A stretch of 47,590 nucleotides of DNA from Halosimplex carlsbadense 2-9-1 (GTDB lineage: Archaea > Halobacteriota > Halobacteria > Halobacteriales > Haloarculaceae). The DNA lies in assembly GCF_000337455.1 (NCBI RefSeq), contig NZ_AOIU01000025.1, positions 1 through 47,590 of the forward strand. The letters are read 5' to 3'. Of this stretch, positions 41,291 through 47,590 are shown piece by piece. The position numbers and the translations under genes were made by a program. The notes beneath the pieces are model-generated. The model had not been told where the DNA came from. It saw only the letters and a list, made by a program, of their open reading frames with translations, and made no database searches. Each line of letters starts with the position of its first letter. Position 1 is the stretch's first letter.

Positions 41291-41944
41291 TCAGCCGCGA
41301 AACGGCGGCTCGTCGAACGCCGCCCCGCAGCCCTCGCAGGCCGCGACGACGACGTCCCCGTGCAGCGTGAGCGTCATCGCGTCGCGCCCGCAGTCGGGAC
41401 ACGGCGCGGGGACACGGTCGGCGTCGCAGTCTGGACAGCGAAAGGTGACCCCCTCACCGCCGGCGTCGAGCGCGAAGTCGGCCCCGCCGCAGTCGGGACA
41501 GCGGACCGGTACGCGAACGTCCGTCGTCTCGCGGGGCGCGCCGATTGCGAGCGCGACGAGATCGGACTCCCCGCGGTTGTATCCCGACTGGTACTCGCCG
41601 GGGGCGAACCGGATCGCTTCGCCGGCGTCGACTTCGACCTCGCGGCCGGTCCGCGCGTCACCGCCGGTGGCGCCGCTCCCGTCGTCGCGGTCGACTGCCG
41701 GGGCGTTCGGATCGCGACCGGGGAGCGTCTCGAACGTCGCGGTCCCGTTGAGGACGACGAAGACCTCCTCCTGGTCGGCGTGAGTGTGGAGGCCGCTCGG
41801 GAACCCCTCACCGGGCGGGACGCGGTAGCGGTTGAGCGCGACGCCGTCGGTGTCCAGCGGGTCGGAGAGCCCGCGGCGGTCGGTGCCGGTCGCCGATCCG
41901 TCGGCCGGTTCGTCGGCGAGGCCGTCGAACGCGACGCGTTCCAT
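41291..41944 (-). CDS. Cupin domain fused to zinc-ribbon domain
   Basis: A 217-residue protein starting MERVAFDGLADEPADGSATG. The N-terminal half is a cupin: GLHTHADQEEVFVVLNGTAT is motif 1 with both histidines and glutamate. The C-terminal half has CPDCGGADFALDA, FRCPDCDADRVPAPCPDCGR and VVAACEGCGAAF, four CxxC knuckles forming two zinc ribbons. The cupin may sense or bind a small ligand or metal while the ribbons bind nucleic acid or protein (inference). TATA-like ACATTTTCCGG about 27 nt upstream supports the start. Confidence 0.8.
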   Translation of the reverse strand: MERVAFDGLADEPADGSATGTDRRGLSDPLDTDGVALNRYRVPPGEGFPSGLHTHADQEEVFVVLNGTATFETLPGRDPNAPAVDRDDGSGATGGDARTGREVEVDAGEAIRFAPGEYQSGYNRGESDLVALAIGAPRETTDVRVPVRCPDCGGADFALDAGGEGVTFRCPDCDADRVPAPCPDCGRDAMTLTLHGDVVVAACEGCGAAFDEPPFRG

Positions 41945-42013
41945 GTCGGTCCGTCGGCGCCGACCGGAAAATGTCTGTGGACGGCCGACTCGGTGGACCG
42001 GTAGGCGGCCGTT

Positions 42014-42613
42014 CTATACCCCGAGCCACTCGTCGTTGCGGACCTCGTAGCCGTTCGACCGACAGAACTCCGCAGCGCGGCGTCGCACGTCCCGGGACCC
42101 CGGGAGCGTCTCCTTCTCCCGGATCCGCTCGACGATCCAGTCGGTGATGACCTCGACGCCCTCGTCGTCGTCGTCGGCGTCAATGGCTTTCAGTTCCCGG
42201 AGCGTCCGCTCGTAGGCCTCGTACTGCGAGCTGCCGAACTCGGCCGACTGGTGGTCGTCGGCCGCCTCGACGACCCGCTTCATCGCCGCGGCGACGGTCG
42301 GCCGCAGGACCCGAATCCGGACTTCCTCGGGCGACTCGTAGGTCGACGCCGTCGACCGCGGGATCAGATCGCCCAGATCGTAGCTCCCCTCGCCGGACTC
42401 GACTTCGTGGGAGCCGAACGCTTCGATGACTTCGATCCCGGTCGCGGGGAACGACATCGTCTCCAGTTCCACGTCGAGGGCGTCCAGTTCCTCGTCGTCG
42501 ACCGGCGGCTCGGTCTCGTCGCCGCGTTCGAGCTCCTCGAGCATCGCACGGGTTCGCTGTCGGTTCTCCTCGTCCCGGGCTTGCTTGTCTCGCCCCGCTC
42601 TGTCGTCTGGCAT
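42014..42613 (-). CDS. DUF5789 family protein
   Basis: A 199-residue acidic protein. RDKQARDEENRQRTRAMLEE and a C-terminal LPGSRDVRRRAAEFCRSNGY with NDEWLGV match haloarchaeal DUF5789 proteins. The middle part VRVLRPTVAAAMKRVVEAAD is a conserved helical block. There is no catalytic motif or membrane span. Function is unknown. It is separated from the next gene upstream by 61 nt and is probably a single-gene unit. Confidence 0.82.
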   Translation of the reverse strand: MPDDRAGRDKQARDEENRQRTRAMLEELERGDETEPPVDDEELDALDVELETMSFPATGIEVIEAFGSHEVESGEGSYDLGDLIPRSTASTYESPEEVRIRVLRPTVAAAMKRVVEAADDHQSAEFGSSQYEAYERTLRELKAIDADDDDEGVEVITDWIVERIREKETLPGSRDVRRRAAEFCRSNGYEVRNDEWLGV

Positions 42614-42674
42614 ACTACGGACTTCGCGTCCGGCGCGGAAAACCCTGTGCCCGCTGGGGGCGCCCCCGCGCCGG

Positions 42675-42980
42675 TCACTCCGTCTCGGCCCGGTCGCCCC
42701 AGGCGTCTGCCGACTCGCGGCCGTCCGCGTCGAGGGGTTCCGCGCAGTACGCGCAGTCGGTCCGACCGGCGTCGGTCCTGGCGCCGCAGTGCGGATAGTT
42801 CGTCAGCGCGTCCGGGTCGGTGTCGTCGTACGGCGAGAGCCCGTAGTGAGCCCGGTGCTCCATCTTCACGTAGATGAGCCAGCCCGTGACCAGCGTCGTA
42901 CCCGCTATCGCGACGACGATGCCCGCGTCGGCGAAGGCGTCGGCGAGGCTCACATCTCCGCAATCGAGACACGCGTCCAT
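42675..42980 (-). CDS. Membrane-anchored zinc-ribbon-like protein
   Basis: A 101-residue protein. An N-terminal CLDCGD pair is followed by one membrane span (ADAGIVVAIAGTTLVTGWLI) and a soluble tail with YPHCGARTDAGRTDCAYCAE. The tail looks like a zinc ribbon in which the first cysteine is replaced by tyrosine (YPHC instead of CPHC); the N-terminal CxxC might supply missing ligands. It is divergent from the Rieske gene with a 107-nt shared upstream region. No function is known to me. Confidence 0.65.
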   Translation of the reverse strand: MDACLDCGDVSLADAFADAGIVVAIAGTTLVTGWLIYVKMEHRAHYGLSPYDDTDPDALTNYPHCGARTDAGRTDCAYCAEPLDADGRESADAWGDRAETE

Positions 42981-43087
42981 CAGTTTTCCCCGGTCCGGGA
43001 CGGCTCCATTGGCCCCAGACGTGACACTCGAAGTTCAAAAACGACGTTCAGCGAACGCCTTTACCGACGGCGAGCGTTTCGTGCAGT

Positions 43088-44851
43088 ATGGCAACAGAGT
43101 CCACGGACGGGCCGGACGGCTACGAGGAGGCCGCGGACCTGGCGACCCTGCAGGAGGACGGCCGGGCGGTGGCGACCGTCGGCGGCCACAGCGTCGCCCT
43201 GTTCCACCACGAGGGCGAGGTGTACGGGGTCGACAACCGCTGTCCGCACATGGGCTTCCCGCTCGCGAAGGGGAGCGTCGAGGACGGCCTGCTGACCTGT
43301 CACTGGCACCACGCGCGGTTCGAGCTGTCCTGCGGGGACACCTTCGACATCTGGGCCGACGACGTGCAGACGTTCCCGACCGCGGTCGACGACGGCGCGG
43401 TGTACGTCGACCCCGACCCGGAGACGGACGTGGCGCCCGAGGTCCACTGGCGCAACCGCCTGGTCGACGGCATGGCCGAGAACCTCTCGCTGGTGCTGGC
43501 CAAGAGCGCGATCCACCTCGACCACCACGGGGAAGGGTTCGCGACGCCGCTGGAGACGGCGGTCGACTTCGGGACCAAGTACCGGGCGGACGGCTGGGGC
43601 CGCGGCCTCACGACGCTCGGCGCGATGGCGAACCTCTACGACCAGGTCGACCACGACGAGAAACAGCGGGCGATGTTCGTCGGCGTGCGCGAGGTGGCGA
43701 GCAACTGCGCGGGCGAGCCCCCTAGATTCGACCAGTACGCGCTGGACAACGAGGACCTCAGCAAGGAGCGACTCAAGTCGTGGTTCCGGGAGACCTGCGA
43801 GGTCCGCGACTCGGACGGCGCCGAGCGCTGTCTGCGGGCGGCGACCGCGACCCTGCCGCCCGCGGACCTCGTCGAGATCACCGTCGCCGCCGCGACCGAC
43901 CACCTCTACATGAACGGCAGTCACACGATAGACTTCGTCAACAAGGCCTTCGAGACGCTCGACCACGTCGGCTGGGAGCAGGCGCCGGACGTGCTCGCCT
44001 CGACCGTGGACACCATCACCGACGGCTCGCGCGCCGAGGAGACGAGTGCCTGGCGCCAGCCCGTCGACGTGGCCCAACTGTGTTTCGACGCCGACGACGA
44101 GATCCCCGACCTCGCCGCGGCGGGCGCCGAGAAATCGTGGGAGCGGCCCGACGACTTCGTCGACCGCCTGCTCGGCGACGATCCGCACGCCATCGACGAG
44201 GCACTCCGCGACGCTGTCGCCGCGGGCGCGACGACCGAGCAACTCGCCCACGCCGTCGCCGTCGCGGCCCTCCGGCGGGTCGCGCAGTTCGCCACCAGCA
44301 ACGAGTTCGGCGACTGGAACACGGTCCACCACACCTTCTCGTTCGCCAACGCCGTCGAACGGCTCGCGGGTCGCACCGACGCCGACGCCCTGTATCGGGC
44401 GTGCTGGCAGGGCGCGATGTCGGTGTACCTCGACCGGTTCCTCAACCAGCCCGCGGCGCCGCTGCCCGAAGCGGGCGCCGGCGGGGACGACGACCCCGCC
44501 GAACTGCGCGAGCGCCTGCTCTCGACGTTCGACGAGCAGGGCCGCGTCGACGAGGCCGGGCGGATCGTCGGCCGGCACTTCGACGCCGACGGCGATCCCG
44601 ACGCCCTGAAGCGGACGATGGCCGAGGGGCTCCTGCGGGAGGACGCGGGCTTTCACACCCTCCAGACCGTCGAGGGAGGGTTCGCGCAGTTCGAGGCCGC
44701 CGAGAGCGACCACGAGCGGCGGCTCGCCCTGATCGCGCCCGCGAGGTACATGGCCGCCCACTTCCCGACTCGGCGGGAGAACGAGCAGACGTTCGCCATC
44801 GCCGAGCGACTGTACCGCGGCGAAGCGATCCACGAGGCCGCGGACGACTGA
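43088..44851 (+). CDS. Rieske iron-sulfur protein fused to a large helical domain
   Basis: A 587-residue protein. The N-terminal Rieske domain has C52PH54 (DNRCPHMGFPLAKG) and C71HWH74 (LTCHWHHARFEL), a complete two-Cys/two-His 2Fe-2S site of the dioxygenase-ferredoxin kind. The remaining 450 residues are a helical domain without the usual ring-hydroxylating iron site. It has histidine-bearing helices such as LAKSAIHLDHHGEGFATPLE and NTVHHTFSFANAVERLA, which may bind a metal or haem (inference). No partner reductase is adjacent. CCTTTACCG about 27 nt upstream may be its promoter. It is a likely oxidoreductase of unknown reaction. Confidence 0.85.
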   Translation: MATESTDGPDGYEEAADLATLQEDGRAVATVGGHSVALFHHEGEVYGVDNRCPHMGFPLAKGSVEDGLLTCHWHHARFELSCGDTFDIWADDVQTFPTAVDDGAVYVDPDPETDVAPEVHWRNRLVDGMAENLSLVLAKSAIHLDHHGEGFATPLETAVDFGTKYRADGWGRGLTTLGAMANLYDQVDHDEKQRAMFVGVREVASNCAGEPPRFDQYALDNEDLSKERLKSWFRETCEVRDSDGAERCLRAATATLPPADLVEITVAAATDHLYMNGSHTIDFVNKAFETLDHVGWEQAPDVLASTVDTITDGSRAEETSAWRQPVDVAQLCFDADDEIPDLAAAGAEKSWERPDDFVDRLLGDDPHAIDEALRDAVAAGATTEQLAHAVAVAALRRVAQFATSNEFGDWNTVHHTFSFANAVERLAGRTDADALYRACWQGAMSVYLDRFLNQPAAPLPEAGAGGDDDPAELRERLLSTFDEQGRVDEAGRIVGRHFDADGDPDALKRTMAEGLLREDAGFHTLQTVEGGFAQFEAAESDHERRLALIAPARYMAAHFPTRRENEQTFAIAERLYRGEAIHEAADD

Positions 44852-44856
44852 CGATC

Positions 44857-44898
44857 GGAACCGACTCGGCGGGCGGAACCGACTCGGCGGGCGGTTCC
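44857..44898. repeat. 18-bp tandem duplication forming a possible hairpin
   Basis: GGAACCGACTCGGCGGGC is present twice in a row at 44857-44874 and 44875-44892, followed by GGTTCC. Unit 2 with the following bases can pair as GGAACCG / CGGTTCC (44875-44881 with 44892-44898). It lies just behind the Rieske gene stop and may act as a terminator. Confidence 0.6.
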
Positions 44899-45041
44899 AC
44901 TCGCCGATTTCGACTTGAGAGCGCCTGCAATAGCCTGATCTCGGTCGCACACACAGATGTGTGCGTGCGCTCACGCGTCTCGGGGCGGACGCACCAGCCC
45001 ACGCCCGGAGCGGTGACGATCCGCCGGGGAGCGGTCGACGG

Positions 45042-45650
45042 ATGAGTTTCCTCACGATACTGCCGCTCGCGGTCGTGATGGTCGCCGGCCCGCAGATCCT
45101 CTCGGCGATCTTCCTGGCGACGAGTCGCGAGTGGCGGCGCAACTCGGCGCTGTTCGTCGTCGGTGCCGGGCTCTCGATCTCGACGGTGATCGCGCTGGCG
45201 TACTTCCTCGGCATCGGGTCGCGCAGGGCCGGCGGCGGCTCGAATGAACTCCTCTCGACGGTGGTCCTCGTGTTGATCGTCGCGGCGATGCTATCGACGT
45301 TCCTCGGCCGCGAGGACTCCGAGCCGCCCAAATGGATGGGGAAACTGGAGCGAGCTACGCCCCGGTTCTCCTTTCGGCTCGGGTTCCTGCTGCTCGGCGT
45401 CTTCCCGACCGACATCATCACCTCGGTGGCAGTCGGGGCACACCTCGCCAGTAACGACCTCCCGCTGGTCGACGCGGCGCCGTTCGTCGGGTTGACGCTC
45501 TCGCTGCTGGCGCTGCCGTCGCTCGCAGTCTTCCTGCTCGGTGACCGCGCCGAGACGGTCCTGCCGCGGATCCGCGACTGGATGAACGACAACTCGTGGG
45601 TCGTCAACGAAGTCGTCCTCGCGTTCTTCCTCGTGTTGACGGTCACCTGA
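45042..45650 (+). CDS. GAP-family membrane protein
   Basis: A 202-residue protein from the ATG at 45042. The six spans are LTILPLAVVMVAGPQILSAI, SALFVVGAGLSISTVIALAY, LSTVVLVLIVAAMLSTFLG, RLGFLLLGVFPTDIITSVAV, APFVGLTLSLLALPSLAVFL and the last VVNEVVLAFFLVLTVT. The pattern, with a central charged loop, matches the GAP (Sap/sulfolipid-addressing-like) transporter family. The substrate is unknown; members are linked to export of polar lipids in actinobacteria. GATCCGCC-type GC sequence precedes it and no obvious TATA box is visible. Confidence 0.8.
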   Translation: MSFLTILPLAVVMVAGPQILSAIFLATSREWRRNSALFVVGAGLSISTVIALAYFLGIGSRRAGGGSNELLSTVVLVLIVAAMLSTFLGREDSEPPKWMGKLERATPRFSFRLGFLLLGVFPTDIITSVAVGAHLASNDLPLVDAAPFVGLTLSLLALPSLAVFLLGDRAETVLPRIRDWMNDNSWVVNEVVLAFFLVLTVT

Positions 45651-45737
45651 TCCCCCGTGGCGCGACGGAACTCGTCTCTCCGACGACCGCCCGCGGGACC
45701 CCGACACCTAACTACCAGGCGCGAATGAGTTCGGGTA

Positions 45738-46265
45738 ATGGCGAAGGGCTCGCAGGGACTGGTCGGCGACGAGCGCGGCGGCGTCGAGCGGTGGGTCGTC
45801 TGGCTGGTCGCGCTCGCGGTCGTGGGCGGACTCGCCGGCTCGGTGGTCTACCTCGACGACGAACTCCGACGCGACAGCCCCGGCGCCGACTTCTCGGTGT
45901 CGTTCGAGTCGGAGACGGGGACGTTGACCGTCGAGCACGCGGGCGGCGACGCGATATCCGACCGGACGACCGAGCGCCTCTCCGTCGTCGTCCTCGACGG
46001 CTCGACCGGGACGAACGAGGAACTCGCCTGGGTGAGTGATTCCCCCGGCGCGACCAAGCGTGGGGTCGGGTATCCGATACGGCCGGGGGACTCGCTGACG
46101 GTCGACGACCCCCGTGTCGACGCAGACGGCGACGGAAGCTATCTCGACGCCGAGCGGAGCGTCGGCTTCTACCTGGAGCCCGGCGACTCGGTACGGGTCG
46201 TCTGGACCGGCTCGATGCGCGGGACGACCCAAGCCGTGACGCTCGCGAACGCCACCCTGGAGTAG
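45738..46265 (+). CDS. Archaeal type IV pilin-like secreted protein
   Basis: A 175-residue protein. The N-terminal hydrophobic segment (WVVWLVALAVVGGLAGSVVY) follows a short charged leader MAKGSQGLVGDERGGVER, reminiscent of class III leaders. The mature strand-rich domain ADFSVSFESETGTLTVEHAG then RLSVVVLDGSTGT resembles the archaeal pilin-type domain. The usual SPVIG-type processing site is not present, so it may be a pilin relative or a signal-anchored protein. ACCTAACTACC about 26 nt upstream is a weak TATA-like patch. Confidence 0.6.
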   Translation: MAKGSQGLVGDERGGVERWVVWLVALAVVGGLAGSVVYLDDELRRDSPGADFSVSFESETGTLTVEHAGGDAISDRTTERLSVVVLDGSTGTNEELAWVSDSPGATKRGVGYPIRPGDSLTVDDPRVDADGDGSYLDAERSVGFYLEPGDSVRVVWTGSMRGTTQAVTLANATLE

Positions 46266-46410
46266 TCGAGACCGGTTTCGATGCCAGGTGAGCGCGCTCG
46301 GCGGTGGGCACTGAACGCCTTCGCTGCGCTCGCAGACAGCGCGGGACCGGGTCGGTGTCGGTGCAGGCAGAAGATACTTGTCACGGTGTGCCAAACCCGG
46401 CGGTGAAGCC

Positions 46411-46617
46411 ATGACGGACCACGCGACGCGACCCGGCGAGGCGGACAGTGCCGAGAGCCAGCCGTCCGCGGACGTGCGAGTCGCGCCCGCCGACCCGGAG
46501 GGCGTCGCCGCCACAGACGCCTACGAGGTCGACGGCGGTGTGGTCCTCTTCGATACCGAGAACCCGCTCGCGTGGGTCGAGTCCGACGACGCCCTGTCGC
46601 TCGGACGGATGGTCTGA
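46411..46617 (+). CDS. Small acidic DUF7331-like protein
   Basis: A 68-residue protein with an acidic N-terminus (MTDHATRPGEADSAESQPSA) and a conserved C-terminal block, DAYEVDGGVVLFDTENPLAW followed by VESDDALSLGRMV, that I recognise from small haloarchaeal proteins (DUF7331-like, from memory). No membrane span or cysteine. Function unknown. It has 145 nt upstream containing only GC-rich sequence and a weak TATA-like GATACTTG at 46371-46378. Confidence 0.65.
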   Translation: MTDHATRPGEADSAESQPSADVRVAPADPEGVAATDAYEVDGGVVLFDTENPLAWVESDDALSLGRMV

Positions 46618-46696
46618 GACCGCCGGCTGCCGGTCCCAGTTCGCGGGTGCCGGGCGAGTGGGAATCCTTTTGCCCGCCAGCGCGTAACTCGCCGGT

Positions 46697-47146
46697 GTGT
46701 CCGAGGACGGCGCGGACGACGAGAGCGGGCTACTGGACGACCCCGAGCGCTTCGAGCACTCGCTCGGTCCCGACGTGCCTGAAGTCGACATCCCGACGGT
46801 CTCGATCCCGGGCGAAGACGAGGGCGAAGCCGCCGAGGACGAGGGCGCCGAACTCGACGACGACGCCGCGTTCGACACTGACGTCGACCCGGAGGTGAGC
46901 CGGACGTTCTGGCGGCTGGTCGCCGTCTTCGACGTGGCTTTCCTCGCGCTCGCGCTCGGACCGATGTTCATCTACTTCGAGGGCGACTGGAACGTCGGCG
47001 GCCCGCTGGTCGCCCTCGGTGCGGTCTCGTTCCTCTACGGCGTCCGCGAGTACCGCGCGTTCCGTCGATCCAGAGCGTCCGAGGCCGCCGCCGACGAACC
47101 GCGAGCGACCGACGACGCCGACACCGACGACGACCGGAACCGCTAA
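46697..47146 (+). CDS. DUF7322-like membrane protein
   Basis: A 149-residue protein with GTG start. A long acidic N-terminal region (residues 1-65) is followed by two membrane spans (LVAVFDVAFLALALGPMFIY and GGPLVALGAVSFLYGVREYR) and a basic then acidic tail. It resembles a small haloarchaeal membrane family (DUF7322, from memory). No catalytic motif. It lies 25 nt before the winged-helix-like gene at 47172, so the two may be cotranscribed. Confidence 0.62.
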   Translation: MSEDGADDESGLLDDPERFEHSLGPDVPEVDIPTVSIPGEDEGEAAEDEGAELDDDAAFDTDVDPEVSRTFWRLVAVFDVAFLALALGPMFIYFEGDWNVGGPLVALGAVSFLYGVREYRAFRRSRASEAAADEPRATDDADTDDDRNR

Positions 47147-47171
47147 CCCCGCGAGACCGCTACGGGCGGCC

Positions 47172-47590
47172 ATGCGAACGGTCCGCGACGACACTGGTCG
47201 CCGTCTGGTCCTGTTGAAGGAGTCGAGCGACTCGTCGCTCGTGCGCGACCCCGAGACCGGGGAGCGCCGCCACGTCGCAAACGACCGGCTGGAGTCCGTC
47301 GACGGCGAGTCGCCGCTGGAGACGGCCAGCCGCGCCGTGCCCGACCCGGTCAGGGCCGTGGCGAGCGCGGTTCACGACGACCGCTCGCTCGGGCTCTTGC
47401 TGGAGATCGACGCCCGTTCGCCTGTCGACGTGCGGACGCTGACGGGCGCGGTCGACCTCTGCGAGAGCGACCTGCACGGCCTCCTCTCGGAGTTCCGGGC
47501 GGCCGGACTGGTCACCGAGACCGACGCCGCCGGCGTCCGCGGCTACGAGACGACCGAGCGGGCGAGCGAAGGGCTGGCCGCGATGCGCGG
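47172..47590 (+). CDS. Haloarchaeal DUF7346/winged-helix-like protein, 3' end cut by window edge
   Basis: 139 complete codons from the ATG at 47172 to the window end. It begins MRTVRDDTGRRLVLLKESSD and then SLVRDPETGERRHVANDRLE, a strand-rich N-terminal region. VRTLTGAVDLCESDLHGLLS and EFRAAGLVTETDAAGVRGYE form an HTH-like unit with its wing. It resembles haloarchaeal regulators with a small N-terminal domain (DUF7346, from memory). Target unknown; the last part of the protein lies outside the window. Confidence 0.6.
   Translation, partial: MRTVRDDTGRRLVLLKESSDSSLVRDPETGERRHVANDRLESVDGESPLETASRAVPDPVRAVASAVHDDRSLGLLLEIDARSPVDVRTLTGAVDLCESDLHGLLSEFRAAGLVTETDAAGVRGYETTERASEGLAAMR

Noticed and set aside
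41080..41370. 96-codon plus-strand frame with cysteines upstream of the cupin/zinc-ribbon gene
   Set aside because: Overlaps the 3' end of the real minus-strand gene, and the scattered cysteines are not in knuckle spacing; the translation is Arg-rich as in shadow frames.

Overview
The window comes from a halophilic archaeon (class Halobacteria). The DNA is very GC-rich with strong third-position G/C bias. The predicted proteins are highly acidic, many genes start with GTG, and haloarchaeal TATA-like boxes sit about 25-31 nt before start codons, as expected for leaderless mRNAs. Several proteins have close haloarchaeal counterparts: HalX response regulator, DUF5778, DUF5789, a 59-residue zinc-finger protein like HVO_2753, KorAB, and Tat-exported proteins. 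It looks chromosomal. I see no rRNA, tRNA, CRISPR array, transposase or integrase. A Halosimplex/Haloarcula-like host is possible, but this is only an impression.

Region 1 (1-6.0 kb, mostly minus strand) is an informational cluster: a MetE-type methyltransferase cut by the left edge, a HemK/Mtq2-like methyltransferase, RsmA/KsgA, a DUF655 RNA-binding protein, RpoF, ribosomal protein L21e, EF-1beta, a zinc-finger microprotein and a small flavin reductase-like protein. Region 2 (6.2-8.9 kb) holds korA-korB, a two-subunit 2-oxoacid:ferredoxin oxidoreductase. Behind it lies a 319-nt stretch with a long inverted repeat and a 32-bp minisatellite. Region 3 (9.2-13.1 kb) is a translationally coupled membrane operon: two tandem DUF4129-like paralogues, a DUF7269-like protein, a DUF58 protein and a DUF7519-like membrane protein, with no MoxR ATPase in the window.

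Region 4 (13.2-25.4 kb) mixes metabolism and surface proteins: a geranylgeranyl-reductase-family flavoprotein, two Tat-exported beta-propeller proteins, an aldo/keto reductase, membrane proteins, an N-terminal-only AMP-synthetase-like protein, a zinc-finger/S1/OB/RecJ-like protein with altered DHH motifs and two convergent cupins. Region 5 (25.5-33.7 kb) covers RNA and translation quality control: Elp3, an RNA-ligase fragment lacking its nucleotidyl-lysine region, a lipoprotein, a metallo-hydrolase, RqcH/NEMF, small membrane and zinc-ribbon reading frames, DUF5778 and three tandem 64-residue cold-shock proteins.

Region 6 (33.8-42.0 kb) has a 1046-residue GlcD-GlpC fusion oxidoreductase, a 511-nt gene-poor gap with an AT-rich core, a KaiC-like ATPase overlapping a HalX response regulator, a second metallo-hydrolase, DnaJ, an apparently decayed Tat-exported protein and a cupin/zinc-ribbon fusion. 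Region 7 (42.0-47.6 kb) holds DUF5789, a membrane zinc-ribbon protein, a Rieske protein fused to a large helical domain of unknown function, a GAP-family transporter-like protein, a pilin-like protein, small haloarchaeal proteins and a winged-helix-like gene cut by the right edge.

No complete, clearly new multi-gene system is evident. The best leads are the Rieske-helical fusion, the RecJ-like protein with altered catalytic motifs, the DUF4129 duplication operon, the decapitated RNA ligase behind elp3 and the triple cold-shock operon. Domain and family names come from recognition of sequence patterns, not from a database search.
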